Source: Arthrobacter methylotrophus
Lineage (GTDB): Bacteria > Actinomycetota > Actinomycetes > Actinomycetales > Micrococcaceae
Direction: 5' to 3'
DNA length: 64,000 nt
Assembly: GCF_039539965.1 (NCBI RefSeq)
Contig: NZ_BAABED010000001.1
Location: 1,984,001 to 2,048,000, forward strand
In this document: in pieces, positions 51,613 to 61,737 of the stretch
Layout of the letters: the number at the start of each line of letters is the position of its first letter
Position numbering within the stretch: the stretch's first letter is position 1
Notes under the pieces: generated by a model
Database searches by the model: none
What the model saw: only the letters and a program-made list of their open reading frames with translations
Told to the model about the DNA's origin: nothing
Made by a program: the position numbers and the translations under genes

Positions 51613-52320
51613 ATGACCCAGCAGTTTTATGTTTCGCCCGAGCAGCTTATGAAGGACCGCGCAGACTTCGCGCGGAAAGGCATCGCCCGCGGCCGCTCCG
51701 TCGTCGTGATCAGCTGCGCGGACGGCATCGCCTTGGTGGCAGAAAACCCGTCACCGTCCCTGCATAAGATCGGCGAGATCTACGACAAGATCGCCTTCGC
51801 CGCGGTGGGGAAGTACAACGAGTTTGAGAGTCTTCGGCAGGCAGGCGTCCGTTACGCCGACGTCCGCGGCTATTCCTACGATCGCGAGGACGTCACGGCC
51901 CGCGGGCTCGCGAGCGTCTATGCGCAGAGCCTTGGCGCCGTCTTCACCGCGGAGCAAAAGCCGTTTGAAGTGGAGCTTGCAGTGGCGGAGGTGGGGCACA
52001 CCCAGGCCGATGATCATCTGTATCGGCTGACCTTTGACGGTTCCATAGCCGACGAGAACGGCTTTGTGGTCATGGGGGGCCTCGCAGAACAAGTAGCTGA
52101 GACCGTCGCAGGTGGCTGGAAAGACGATCTTGACCTGGCGGGTGCCCTTCGTCTGGCGGTCAAGGCGCTGGCCACGGACAAAGAGGTGGACGCACTGCCC
52201 GGAACCGCCGTCGAAGCTGCAGTGTTGGACCGTAGCCCGGAAAGTGGGCGCGGATCCCGGCGGGCGTTCCGCAGGCTCCGCGCGGAAGAAATCACGCAGC
52301 TGCTTGCAGGGGAGGCCTGA
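51613..52320 (+). CDS. prcA: 20S proteasome alpha subunit PrcA
   Basis: PrcA forms the outer rings of the core that gate entry and bind ARC. The 235-residue protein begins with [21 protein letters not shown], the gating N-terminus and H0 helix, and has the alpha-subunit [17 protein letters not shown] strand but no catalytic Thr. The C-terminal tail is Arg/Glu-rich. ATG 51613 follows the prcB stop directly and is itself followed by pafA after one base, so the genes are translationally linked. Confidence 0.96.
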   Translation: MTQQFYVSPEQLMKDRADFARKGIARGRSVVVISCADGIALVAENPSPSLHKIGEIYDKIAFAAVGKYNEFESLRQAGVRYADVRGYSYDREDVTARGLASVYAQSLGAVFTAEQKPFEVELAVAEVGHTQADDHLYRLTFDGSIADENGFVVMGGLAEQVAETVAGGWKDDLDLAGALRLAVKALATDKEVDALPGTAVEAAVLDRSPESGRGSRRAFRRLRAEEITQLLAGEA

Positions 52321-52321
52321 G

Positions 52322-53686
52322 ATGGACAAGAGAATATTCGGGATTGAAACCGAGTTCGGTATTTCGTATTCGAGCCCGGACTCACGGCCCCTGGCCCCGG
52401 AGGAAGTCGCCAGGTACCTTTTTCGGAAGGTTGTGAGCTGGGGGCGTTCCTCCAACGTCTTTCTCACCAATGGCTCGCGGCTGTACCTCGACGTCGGCTC
52501 GCACCCGGAATACGCCACAGCAGAATGTGACGACCTCGCCCAGCTGATCGCGCACGACCGTGCTGGTGAACTGATTCTCGATGACCTGGTGGATGAGGCG
52601 CAGGGCCGCCTCGCGGCGGAGGGATTCAACGGAACGGTCTATTTGTTCAAGAACAACACCGATTCCGCCGGCAATTCCTATGGCAGCCACGAAAACTACC
52701 TGATTCCCCGGCGCGGTGAGTTCTCGCGGCTCGCGGAGATCCTCATTCCGTTCCTCGTCACCCGGCAGTTGATCGCTGGTGCGGGCAAGGTTCTGAAGAC
52801 GCCGCACGGGGCTACCTTCGCGTTTTCCCAACGGGCGGACCATATCTGGGAAGGCGTATCTTCGGCAACGACGAGATCCCGGCCGATCATCAACACCCGT
52901 GACGAGCCGCACGCCGACGCCGAGTTCTTCCGTCGGCTGCACGTGATCGTTGGCGATTCCAATATGTCCGAGACCACCGCCTTGCTGAAGGTGGGGACGG
53001 TAGACCTTCTCCTGCGGATGGTCGAGGCCGGAGTCATCATGCGGGACATGCGCATGGAGAATCCCATCCGCAGCATCCGTGAAATCTCCCACGACCTGAG
53101 CGGCAAAGCCCTGGTGCGGCTCGCCAATGGGAGGCAATTGACGGCCCTGGATATCCAGCGTGAGTACCTCGCGAAGGTCAGCGCCTTTGTAGCATCAAAC
53201 GGAGCCCATAACCCGCACGTTCCACTTATCCTGGATCTGTGGGAACGGACGCTGGACGCCATCGATAGCGGAGACACCAGCGGAATCGACACCGAAGTGG
53301 ACTGGGCCATCAAGAAGAAACTGATGGATGGGTATATGCGTCGTCATGGACTGGGCCTCGATTCCCCGAGGATCGCGCAGCTGGATCTCACATATCACGA
53401 CATATCGCGCAAGCGCGGGCTCTTCTTCCTGATCCAGTCCCGCGGCGCGGCCCGGCGCATCGTAGCCGACACGGACATCAAGGATGCCGTCGACGCGCCG
53501 CCGCAGACCACCCGCGCAAAACTCCGTGGCGACTTCGTCCGGCGCGCCCAGGAACTCGGCCGCGACTACACGGTGGACTGGGTCCATTTGAAACTGAACG
53601 ACCGCGCCCACCAGACTATCTTGTGCAAAGATCCCTTCCGCAGCGTCGACGAGCGAGTGGATGCCTTGCTGGACTCGATGGGCTGA
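52322..53686 (+). CDS. pafA: Pup-protein ligase PafA
   Basis: PafA joins the C-terminal Glu of deamidated Pup to lysine side chains of proteins, using ATP. The 454-residue protein has the signature [12 protein letters not shown] start, [32 protein letters not shown] and [15 protein letters not shown] motifs shared with Dop, but lacks the Dop loop. Length is typical (about 450). It is the last gene of the proteasome operon and is separated by 98 bases from the FKBP lipoprotein gene. Confidence 0.96.
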   Translation: MDKRIFGIETEFGISYSSPDSRPLAPEEVARYLFRKVVSWGRSSNVFLTNGSRLYLDVGSHPEYATAECDDLAQLIAHDRAGELILDDLVDEAQGRLAAEGFNGTVYLFKNNTDSAGNSYGSHENYLIPRRGEFSRLAEILIPFLVTRQLIAGAGKVLKTPHGATFAFSQRADHIWEGVSSATTRSRPIINTRDEPHADAEFFRRLHVIVGDSNMSETTALLKVGTVDLLLRMVEAGVIMRDMRMENPIRSIREISHDLSGKALVRLANGRQLTALDIQREYLAKVSAFVASNGAHNPHVPLILDLWERTLDAIDSGDTSGIDTEVDWAIKKKLMDGYMRRHGLGLDSPRIAQLDLTYHDISRKRGLFFLIQSRGAARRIVADTDIKDAVDAPPQTTRAKLRGDFVRRAQELGRDYTVDWVHLKLNDRAHQTILCKDPFRSVDERVDALLDSMG

Positions 53687-53784
53687 CTCCCAGCTTTACC
53701 GGCTATCCTTTAAGTTGGCCTTTGCCGGGCCTCTACGTGCATGTCCCGGCTGTGCCCTCCTTTTGCCCCGACGAAAGTTCATTT

Positions 53785-54729
53785 GTGCGACGTCTACTAG
53801 CAATGCTCATACCCGGCCTTTTGCTGCTCACCGCCTGCGGCGGAAGCCCGGCAACAACTGCAACCCCGGAGCCCACCAGTCAGTCCGCTGGTGATGTCGC
53901 CAAGCTGGATTCCCTCAAGGTCTCCGATAATGGTGACAAGAAGGCACCCGGCCTGGACTTCACCAAGCCGTTGGATGTAACTCAGCAAACCATCAAATTG
54001 GTCACCGACGGGACCGGCGACAAAGTGAAGGCCGGCCAGGTAGCGCAGATCACCTACATTGCCGTCGACGGCCATGACGGCAAGACCCTCGAAGACACTT
54101 TCCCGACCGGCTCCCAGCCCGTCGAATTGAACGATCAACTCAAAACGAACAGCGCTGTGCTTTACAACGCGCTGGTCGGCGCGAAGGTGGGCGCTGACAT
54201 CGCTTTCGCCGTCCCCGGAACCGCAGCGTCGGCTGAAGCAGCGGCGACGTCATCCCAGCTGGTGGTCTTCAAGATCACTGGTGTCAAGGACGCAGTCAAG
54301 CCCCTGGACAAGCCCGAGGGCGATACCGTCACTCCGCCCGCCGGCCTCCCCACTGTCAAGGTCGACGACAAGGGAGTTCCGCAGATTTCCGTTGACGGCG
54401 CGAAGGCCCCGCAGGCCCTCGTCTCCCAGGACCTCATCAAGGGGAAGGGCGCGGTCGTCAAGGAAACGGACACCCTGACGGTCAACTACGTCGGCGTCAC
54501 CTTGGCTGACGGCAAGAAGTTCGACTCCAGCTACGACAAGGGCCAGACCGCCAGCTTCGCGCTGAACGGCGTCATCAAGGGCTGGACGCAAGGCCTGACG
54601 GGCAAGACCGTCGGCTCCCGTGTCCTCCTGGTTATCCCCAAGAGCCTCGCATATGGCGACGGGGCGGCAGCCCAGGGCCAGCCCACGGGCGACCTCGTCT
54701 TCGTCGTGGACATCCTGGGCGCTCAGTAA
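53785..54729 (+). CDS. Lipoprotein with FKBP-type peptidyl-prolyl isomerase domains
   Basis: This 314-residue exported isomerase has a short signal sequence ending in the lipobox LLTAC (Cys at about residue 18). An N-terminal degenerate FKBP-like domain (residues 60-170) is followed by a full FKBP domain (about 200-314) with KKFDSSYDKGQ, GVIKGWTQGLTGK and VLLVIPKSLAYGDGA. GTG 53785 (VRRLLAML) fits the signal peptide. It would assist folding of exported proteins at the outer face of the membrane. A cytoplasmic FKBP gene follows. Confidence 0.9.
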   Translation: MRRLLAMLIPGLLLLTACGGSPATTATPEPTSQSAGDVAKLDSLKVSDNGDKKAPGLDFTKPLDVTQQTIKLVTDGTGDKVKAGQVAQITYIAVDGHDGKTLEDTFPTGSQPVELNDQLKTNSAVLYNALVGAKVGADIAFAVPGTAASAEAAATSSQLVVFKITGVKDAVKPLDKPEGDTVTPPAGLPTVKVDDKGVPQISVDGAKAPQALVSQDLIKGKGAVVKETDTLTVNYVGVTLADGKKFDSSYDKGQTASFALNGVIKGWTQGLTGKTVGSRVLLVIPKSLAYGDGAAAQGQPTGDLVFVVDILGAQ

Positions 54730-54775
54730 CCTCCCGCAAGACAACATTATGTTCCTATCAAATTGAGGAGTACCC

Positions 54776-55171
54776 ATGTCATTTGGTCAGCGTGATTACG
54801 ATCGCACTAAGCCGGAGATCGATTTCCCGGAGGGCGACGTCCCGACGGAACTCGTGATCGAGGACATCATCGTCGGTGACGGCGCCGAGGCCCAGACCGG
54901 CGACACCGTCTCCACCCACTACGTCGGCGTTGCATGGTCCACTGGGGAGGAATTCGACGCATCCTGGGGCCGAGGCGCACCGCTGGACTTCCGCGTCGGT
55001 GTCGGCCAGGTCATCCAGGGCTGGGACAAGGGACTGCTTGGCATGAAGGTCGGTGGCCGCCGTCGCCTGGAGATTCCCTCCGAGCTTGCCTACGGCTCCC
55101 GTGGCGCGGGTGCGTCCATCAAGCCCAACGAAGCGCTGATCTTCGTCGTTGACCTTGTGGCTGTCCGCTAG
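54776..55171 (+). CDS. FKBP-type peptidyl-prolyl cis-trans isomerase
   Basis: This 131-residue, single-domain cytoplasmic FKBP has all core motifs: YVGVAWSTGEEFDASWGRG, VGQVIQGWDKGLLGMKVGGRR and IPSELAYGSRGAG, ending FVVDLVAVR. ATG 54776 has TTGAGGAG upstream. It is 46 bases after the lipoprotein isomerase gene, and the pairing of the two is usual in this part of actinobacterial genomes. Confidence 0.95.
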   Translation: MSFGQRDYDRTKPEIDFPEGDVPTELVIEDIIVGDGAEAQTGDTVSTHYVGVAWSTGEEFDASWGRGAPLDFRVGVGQVIQGWDKGLLGMKVGGRRRLEIPSELAYGSRGAGASIKPNEALIFVVDLVAVR

Positions 55172-55266
55172 GTTTTGCAGCATTGGAAGGCGCGCCAGCG
55201 GCCGGAGAAATCCGGCGGCAGACGCGCCTTCCGCCTTTATCGGCGGAGTTTAGTAACGTTGCAACC

Positions 55267-57273
55267 GTGTCCGCATCACGTACCGAACGACTCCTGAACC
55301 TGCTGATCGCCCTTCTGAACACGAAGTACGGGCTGTCCCGGGCCGTTCTGAGGGACAAGGTCTACCACGACGCCGGTGACAACGACATTGCTTTCGGACG
55401 CATGTTTGAACGCGACAAGTCTGACTTGAAGCAGTTTGGCTTCGACATTGAAACACTCCTTGACCATGGGTTTGGCTCGGACGATCCCGCGTCGACGCGC
55501 TACCGCATCGGCAAGGAATCCAACCGCCTGCCGGACGTGCATCTGACGCCCGCGGAGGGAACAGTGCTGCTCCTTGCGGCGCAGTTGTGGGAACGGGCCG
55601 CCTTAGGCTCCGCTGCGGCAAGCGCGCTGCGTAAGCTGCAGGCTTCCGGCGACCTTGCCGACGTCGAGCTTCCAGCAGGCGTCCAGCCCCGCATCAAGCC
55701 GGCAGGCCAGGCGTTTGACGACATCATCCTGGCCATGAACGGCCGGCACCCTGTAAGTTTCGGCTACCGGGCGGCGAGCACAGGCAAGGACGAACGCCGC
55801 CTTGTGGAGCCCTGGGGCCTCGGGAGCCGCTTCGGGCAGTGGTACCTGGTGGGGTACGACCGGGGGCGGGAGGCGAAACGCTTCTTTAGGCTGTCCCGGA
55901 TGACGAGCGATGTTCATGTCGAAACCGGGTATCACTGCGAGATTCCTGCGGGCTTCAATACACGCACAGAACTGGACAGCCTGAGCGAACTGCCCTTGCA
56001 GGAGGCCCACCTCGAAGTCGCCGAAGGCCGTTTGCTGGGCCTCCGCAAGCGTGCGGCGAGAGAGGCGGGTGCCAGGGTGGCGGGCTGCCCGCCGGATGGC
56101 AGGGATCGCCTCTCCGTGCCGTTCCGGGACAGTGACTTGCTTGCTGAAGAACTGGCGTCCTACGGTCCCCACGTTCGCGTGGTGGGGCCTCCCGAGTTGC
56201 GTGACGCCGTCGTCCGGAGGCTTGAAGGTGCTGCCACATTCGCCTCGCGTCCCGCCGTCGAAGTCCGCTTTCCCGACGCCGGCCCGGCACCCCGGGCGCG
56301 TAAGCGAACCTCGGAGGACCAACTCAACCGTATGCTGCAGTTGGTCCCTTTCCTTGTCCACAACCAGGGCCTGCCCATCCAGGACGTGGCGGACCGCTTC
56401 GGTATCAGCCGCAAGGAACTTCTCGAGGACCTGAAGATCCTGATCTGCTCCGGCCGCCCGGAAGGGTATCCGGATGACCTGTTCGACATCGATTGGGAAA
56501 ACGAACACGTCTATATCCGGGAGCACCTCGAACTCAATCGGCCCGTCCGATTCAGCGTTGATGAAGCCTGCGCGCTGCTGACCGGCCTCGCCACCCTGGG
56601 CGGACTTCCCGCCCAGGCGGGAATGTCGGAAGAGGAACAAAGCGGGGCACTGGAGTCCGTGACGCTGAAACTCACGGGCGCGGCGGGGGAGTCCGGCCGT
56701 TTGGCGGCGGCCGTCGCCGGACCGCCAGTCGCCCCTGCCGACGCCGAGTCGTTCGACACCATCACCCGGGCGATTGAAGCGGGGCGCCAACTGCGTCTTC
56801 GCTACCTGTCGCCCCGGCGTGATTCGGTTTCCGAACGGGACGTGGACCCTTTTCGGCTCTATTCGCTCGACAACACCTGGTATTTCGAGGCGTACTGCCA
56901 CAGCAAAGCCGGGCTGCGGAACTTCCGCCTGGACCGCATCGAGGAGATTGCGCCCAACGGACGGCCGGTTTCCAGGAGCGGTAACGCCGAGGAAGGCGTT
57001 CCCGTGAAGTTGTACACCCCCAATGACGACGACGTCGTCGTCGTCCTCGAATTGACCCGGCAAGGCGCCGGGCTGGCCGACGACTACTATGCGGAACGGA
57101 CCGCCGTGCTTCCGGAAGGCGGCCTGCTCGCCGAGGTTCGATTCGGAAACGCGGACTGGTTGCCGATGTTTGTTGCCCAGCACGGTGGAGCGGTCCGAAT
57201 CCTGCAGCCCGCCGAACTGGCTGACGTGTCTGCGGCATGGGTCGCTTCCGCACTTGCGCAGTACAAGCAATGA
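55267..57273 (+). CDS. pafBC: Fused PafB-PafC transcriptional activator of the DNA-damage response
   Basis: PafBC is the activator of the LexA/RecA-independent DNA-damage response in actinobacteria. Here PafB and PafC are one 668-residue protein. Each half has a winged-helix domain (TERLLNLLIALLNTKYGLSR; then QLNRMLQLVPFLVHNQGLPI) and a WYL domain (about 150-215, PWGLGSRFGQWYLVGYDR; about 500-570, PFRLYSLDNTWYFEAYC), followed by a WCX-type tail. The fused form is known from Arthrobacter aurescens. GTG 55267 fits homologues; GTG/ATG starts further up would add an unusual leader. Confidence 0.93.
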   Translation: MSASRTERLLNLLIALLNTKYGLSRAVLRDKVYHDAGDNDIAFGRMFERDKSDLKQFGFDIETLLDHGFGSDDPASTRYRIGKESNRLPDVHLTPAEGTVLLLAAQLWERAALGSAAASALRKLQASGDLADVELPAGVQPRIKPAGQAFDDIILAMNGRHPVSFGYRAASTGKDERRLVEPWGLGSRFGQWYLVGYDRGREAKRFFRLSRMTSDVHVETGYHCEIPAGFNTRTELDSLSELPLQEAHLEVAEGRLLGLRKRAAREAGARVAGCPPDGRDRLSVPFRDSDLLAEELASYGPHVRVVGPPELRDAVVRRLEGAATFASRPAVEVRFPDAGPAPRARKRTSEDQLNRMLQLVPFLVHNQGLPIQDVADRFGISRKELLEDLKILICSGRPEGYPDDLFDIDWENEHVYIREHLELNRPVRFSVDEACALLTGLATLGGLPAQAGMSEEEQSGALESVTLKLTGAAGESGRLAAAVAGPPVAPADAESFDTITRAIEAGRQLRLRYLSPRRDSVSERDVDPFRLYSLDNTWYFEAYCHSKAGLRNFRLDRIEEIAPNGRPVSRSGNAEEGVPVKLYTPNDDDVVVVLELTRQGAGLADDYYAERTAVLPEGGLLAEVRFGNADWLPMFVAQHGGAVRILQPAELADVSAAWVASALAQYKQ

Positions 57274-57293
57274 AGGCTGGTTAGACTACTCAA

Positions 57294-57644
57294 ATGCCTT
57301 GGTGGTCCTGGATCCTCTTGTGGGTCGCTCTGATTGCGGTGTCACTACTCTGCTACGTCCTACTGGGAGTCCGGCTTTTCCGGAACTTCATGGCAACGGT
57401 GCACGAACTGAGTGCGGCGGGGGAGCGGTTTGGTCACCGCGCGCACCTTCCCGAACCGGCTGACGACGACGGCGAAGCGTCACCGAAAGTGTTTGGCGCG
57501 GCCGTTTTTGCCTCACCTGAACAGATGCGTCATGATTACGTGACGGCCAAGGCCTCCCGCCAGGAAGTGCGTCGCCAAGAGCGCGTTAAGCGCAAAGCCG
57601 AACGGGGCCAACCCCAGTCCCTGCGCGACATCGAATTAAGTTAG
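57294..57644 (+). CDS. Small membrane-anchored protein between pafBC and tatA
   Basis: The 116-residue protein has an N-terminal membrane helix (WSWILLWVALIAVSLLCYVLLGV) and a charged cytoplasmic tail with a helical RQEVRRQERVKRKAE end. It begins 20 bases after pafBC. Genes of this shape are common before tatA in Micrococcaceae, but the role is unknown. Confidence 0.75.
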   Translation: MPWWSWILLWVALIAVSLLCYVLLGVRLFRNFMATVHELSAAGERFGHRAHLPEPADDDGEASPKVFGAAVFASPEQMRHDYVTAKASRQEVRRQERVKRKAERGQPQSLRDIELS

Positions 57645-57676
57645 ACGTAGGATGTATTCCAACGAAAGGACTTCCC

Positions 57677-57943
57677 GTGGGACGACTATTTGATGGCCCT
57701 TGGCCAATTGTCATTATCATCATCGTGGCCTTGCTGCTGTTTGCCGCACCCAAGCTGCCTTCCATGGCCCGTGCCCTGGGCCAGTCGATGCGCATCATCA
57801 AGTCCGAAGTCAAGGAAATGAAGAACGACGGCAAGCCGACGGCCAAGGACGACTCGGACCCCGTTGAAGGCAAAGTGGTCAACCACCCCGAAGCCAACAA
57901 GAGCGGCAACGACACCGACGTTCCGCCCGCAAGCCGTAGCTAA
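57677..57943 (+). CDS. tatA: Twin-arginine translocase subunit TatA
   Basis: TatA oligomerises to make the pathway for folded proteins with twin-arginine signals. The 88-residue protein has the short N-terminal membrane helix (WPIVIIIIVALLLFAAPKLP), the hinge, an amphipathic helix (MARALGQSMRIIKSEVKEM) and a disordered polar tail. GTG 57677 has GAAAGGA upstream. tatC follows 6 bases later. Confidence 0.95.
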   Translation: MGRLFDGPWPIVIIIIVALLLFAAPKLPSMARALGQSMRIIKSEVKEMKNDGKPTAKDDSDPVEGKVVNHPEANKSGNDTDVPPASRS

Positions 57944-57949
57944 GCAGTA

Positions 57950-58786
57950 GTGGCAACGAAGACAGGCCGCAAAGCCAACCCCGAAGGGCGGATGGCGCTC
58001 CTAGACCACCTGAGGGAGCTCAAGAATCGGCTGATCAAATCTGCCGTCGGCGTGCTGCTAGGCGCCGTGGCAGGGTGGTTCCTTTATGAGCCGGTGGTGA
58101 ACAGCCTGTCGGATCCGCTGGTCAAGATCGCCCAGGAGACCAAGAGGACCGCGGTCCTGAATTTCGCGAGCGTGGCGGATCCGTTCGACTTCAAGCTCCG
58201 TATCGCCATCCAAATCGGTTTGGTGATCTCCAGCCCGATCTGGATCTACCAGGTGTGGGCATTCATCACGCCCGGCCTGACCAAGAAGGAGCGTCGCTAC
58301 ACGCTCGGCTACATGGCCGCTGCGGTGCCGTTGTTCCTCATTGGCGTGTACGTTGCTTGGACGGTCATCCCTAACGTCGTGCGCGCCTTGCTGCAGTTCA
58401 CGCCCCAAAATGGGGCCAACAACATCGACGCATCTCAATACTTGACGTTTGCCACGCACATGCTTCTTTTCCTCGGCATCGCATTCCTGGTACCTGTGGT
58501 GTTGGTCGGTGTCAACATGGCAGGCATTTTGAGCGGCAGGACCATCCTCAAGGCTTGGCGCATCACGGTCTTCCTCGTGTTCGTCCTGGCGGCCGTTGCC
58601 GCCCCTGGCGCGGACGCGCTGTCAATGTTCATGCTCGCCGGTCCCCTTCTGGTGCTGTTCTTTGCCGCGATCGGACTCTGCATGCTGAACGACAAACGGC
58701 GGGCCCGCCGTCAGGCGAAGGTCACCGCTGAGACGGAAGCCACGGCCGACGTCGCCACACCTGCCTCCGATCTGGAGAATCTGTAG
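57950..58786 (+). CDS. tatC: Twin-arginine translocase subunit TatC
   Basis: TatC is the receptor for twin-arginine signals. The 278-residue protein has six membrane helices and the conserved cytoplasmic N-terminus MALLDHLRELKNRLIKS with the signal-binding Glu. FITPGLTKKERR follows in the first outer loop region, and a Lys/Arg-rich C-tail ends it. GTG 57950 is coupled to tatA. The C-terminal extension beyond the sixth helix is about 35 residues. Confidence 0.95.
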   Translation: MATKTGRKANPEGRMALLDHLRELKNRLIKSAVGVLLGAVAGWFLYEPVVNSLSDPLVKIAQETKRTAVLNFASVADPFDFKLRIAIQIGLVISSPIWIYQVWAFITPGLTKKERRYTLGYMAAAVPLFLIGVYVAWTVIPNVVRALLQFTPQNGANNIDASQYLTFATHMLLFLGIAFLVPVVLVGVNMAGILSGRTILKAWRITVFLVFVLAAVAAPGADALSMFMLAGPLLVLFFAAIGLCMLNDKRRARRQAKVTAETEATADVATPASDLENL

Positions 58787-58810
58787 TCCTCCGGCCACTA
58801 GTCTTGAAGC

Positions 58811-61707
58811 ATGTCTTCCAATTCAGGGGCCCTCTCGCCCTCAGAAGCCTTTCAAGCTGCAGCGCAACGGAGTGCTGAGTCGAAAACCTATCTTGGTACT
58901 TTCACCCGGTCCTTGGAGTTCGAACTTGACGATTTCCAGCGTGCAGCATGCCGTTCCCTTCAGGAAGGCAGGGGAGTGTTGGTTGCCGCGCCCACCGGGG
59001 CTGGTAAGACGATCATTGGCGAATTCGCTATCTACCTTGCCTTGGAACGCGGTCTCAAGGCGTTTTACACGACGCCGATCAAGGCGCTGAGCAACCAGAA
59101 GTTCTCCGAGCTTTCGGCGAAGTATGGTGCATCGAACGTAGGCCTGCTGACCGGTGACACCACCATCAACGGTGAGGCACCCGTTGTTGTGATGACCACT
59201 GAGGTTCTGCGGAACATGCTGTACGCGGATTCGGACACTTTGGGCGACCTTGGCTATGTGGTGATGGATGAGGTGCACTACTTGGCAGACCGCTTCCGCG
59301 GGGCCGTTTGGGAAGAAGTCATCATCCACCTGCCCAGTGAAGTACAGGTGGTTTCACTCAGCGCGACGGTATCCAACGCCGAAGAGTTCGGGGCGTGGCT
59401 GGATACCGTGCGTGGACACACTGATGTAATTGTCTCCGAGCACCGCCCCGTCCCCTTGTGGCAGCACGTCATGGTGGGCCGTGAGATCGTCGACCTCTTC
59501 GCGGGGGACACCAGCTTCGACGAGATCGCCCCCGGGCGAGGGAGGGCGAAGCACCCCTGCTGCCGGGAGTGCGGGAGCCGGAGCGGAATCCCGGGCAGAA
59601 GGAGTTTGAGGTCAACCCGGAACTGCTGTCCATGGCGCGGGCGGAAAGCCAGATGAACTTCCGTGGCCGCTTCGGGCATGGCGGACGCAGCCGCCGCCGG
59701 CCGGACCGCCAACGCGACAATACTGCCGGGGAGCAGCGCAGTCCCGTGCGCAAGGCCAGCCGGCCACAGATCATTGCGAGCCTGGACCGCCAGGGGCTCT
59801 TGCCGGCCATTACCTTCATCTTCTCCCGTGCCGGCTGTGACGGGGCCGTCGCGCAATGTGCTGCTGCCGGGCTGTGGTTGACCACCGAACGCGAACAGCA
59901 GATCATCGCTTCCCGGGTAGATGAGGCGAGCCGCGAGATTCCTGCCGATGACCTCGATGTCCTTGGCTTTTGGAGCTGGCGTGACGGTTTGCTCCGTGGG
60001 CTCGCTGCCCACCACGCCGGTTTGCTGCCGACCTTCAAGGAAGTGGTGGAGACGCTCTTCGCCGATGGCTTGGTGAAGGCGGTTTTCGCTACGGAGACGC
60101 TCGCGCTGGGCGTCAACATGCCGGCCCGCTGCGTTGTCCTGGAGAAGCTCGACAAGTTCAACGGCGAAGCCCACGTCAACATCACGGCGGGGGAGTACAC
60201 CCAGCTGACCGGCCGCGCAGGAAGACGCGGGATCGACGTCGAAGGTCACGCCGTGGTCCTTTGGCAGCCCGGAACCGATCCTGCCGCCGTTGCCGGCCTC
60301 GCTTCGCGACGCACCTATCCGCTCAACTCGAGCTTCCGGCCCACGTACAACATGAGCATCAACCTGATTGCCCAGTTCGGCAGGCCGCGGGCACGCCAGA
60401 TCCTCGAATCGTCCTTCGCCCAGTTCCAGGCAGACCGTTCCGTCGTGGGGCTGGCCCGTCAGGTTCAAAGCAGGGAAGAGTCCCTTGCCGGCTACGCGGA
60501 ATCCATGAAGTGCCATCTTGGCGACTTCACCGAGTATGCTAAGCTCCGGCGGGATCTGAGCGAGGCGGAGCAATTTGCCTCCCGGAGCACGTCGCGGGCC
60601 CGCAAGTCTCTGACCGTGGACTCCCTCACCCGGCTCATGCCTGGCGATGTCGTCAAGGTTTCCGGCGGCCGCACGCCAGGATACGCCGTCGTGCTCAATG
60701 CCGACCCCAACGCGCGTGAACCGCGCCCCGCGGTCCTGACCGAAGACAACCAGTTGCACAGGATCGGCGCCCACGAGGTCGAAGGACCGGTCGCTCCGGT
60801 TTCTTGGATCCGGATACCGAAGTCGTTCAACGCGAAGCTGCCCAAATCCCGCCGCGACTTGGCATCCGCTATGCGGAACGCAGTGCGCGAGGGACGCCCG
60901 CCCGCGCGGGGGACGATCCGGAACGAGGACTTTGGCCGTGCTCGCTATTTGCCGGACCAGGAAAAGAAGATCGCTGACCTCCGCCGGGCGCTGCGTGCCC
61001 ATCCTTGTCACGGGTGCAGCGAACGCGAAGACCATGCCCGCTGGGCCGAGCGCTGGTGGAAACTGCGCCATGAAACCGACGGGCTCGTCAGGCAGATCCA
61101 AGGCCGGACCAACACGATCGCCAAGACGTTCGACCGCGTGTGCGATGTCCTCGCCGCTTACGGTTACCTCCAGACGTCCGACGGCGGCCACGTCACCATC
61201 AGTGCGGACGGTCAGCGACTTCGCCGTATCTACGGCGAAAAAGACCTGCTGATCTCGCAATCCATTCGGCGGGGCGCCATCAAGGACCTCGACGCAGCTG
61301 AACTTGCCGCGCTGGCTAGCACCATGGTTTATCAGGCCAAACGCGACGATCGGGGCCTTCGACCCAAGATGCCGTCGGTCTCCCTCGAAACATCCGTGGA
61401 CATCGTGGTGCACGAGTGGTCTGCCTTGGAGGATGTCGAGGACAAGAACAGGCTGCCATTGACCGCTGAACCGGAGCTTGGACTTGTGTGGCCCATTTTC
61501 AAGTGGGCCAAGGGCCGGCACCTTCAAGAAGTTCTCAGCGGAACAGACCTTGCCGCAGGCGATTTCGTACGCTGGGCGAAGCAAGTGATCGACCTGCTCG
61601 ACCAGATGGCCAAGATTCCCGGTCTCGAACGGCGACAGGCCAAGATGTGCCGCGAAGCGATCGATCTCATCCGCCGCGGCGTCGTGGCCTATTCCAGCGT
61701 CGCCTGA
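58811..61707 (+). CDS. helY: SKI2/Mtr4-type DEAD-box helicase HelY, frameshifted in this sequence
   Basis: The two frames together encode about 965 residues, the length of a HelY-type helicase. The first frame (58811 on) has Walker A APTGAGKT, DEVHYLADR (DExH) and the SAT motif VSLSATVSN. The second (to 61707) has the FIFSRAGCD, TETLALGVNMPAR and QLTGRAGRRGID motifs and the C-terminal helical region with an SKI2-like insertion. They meet in the C run 59529-59533: one additional C would join them as DEIAPRARE. Without it the first frame ends at 59656 with an unrelated tail. This is a one-base deletion in a homopolymer, either a true mutation or a sequence error. Confidence 0.85.
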
Positions 61708-61737
61708 ACCCCGCAGATTCCAGCAAGGAGCAATTCC

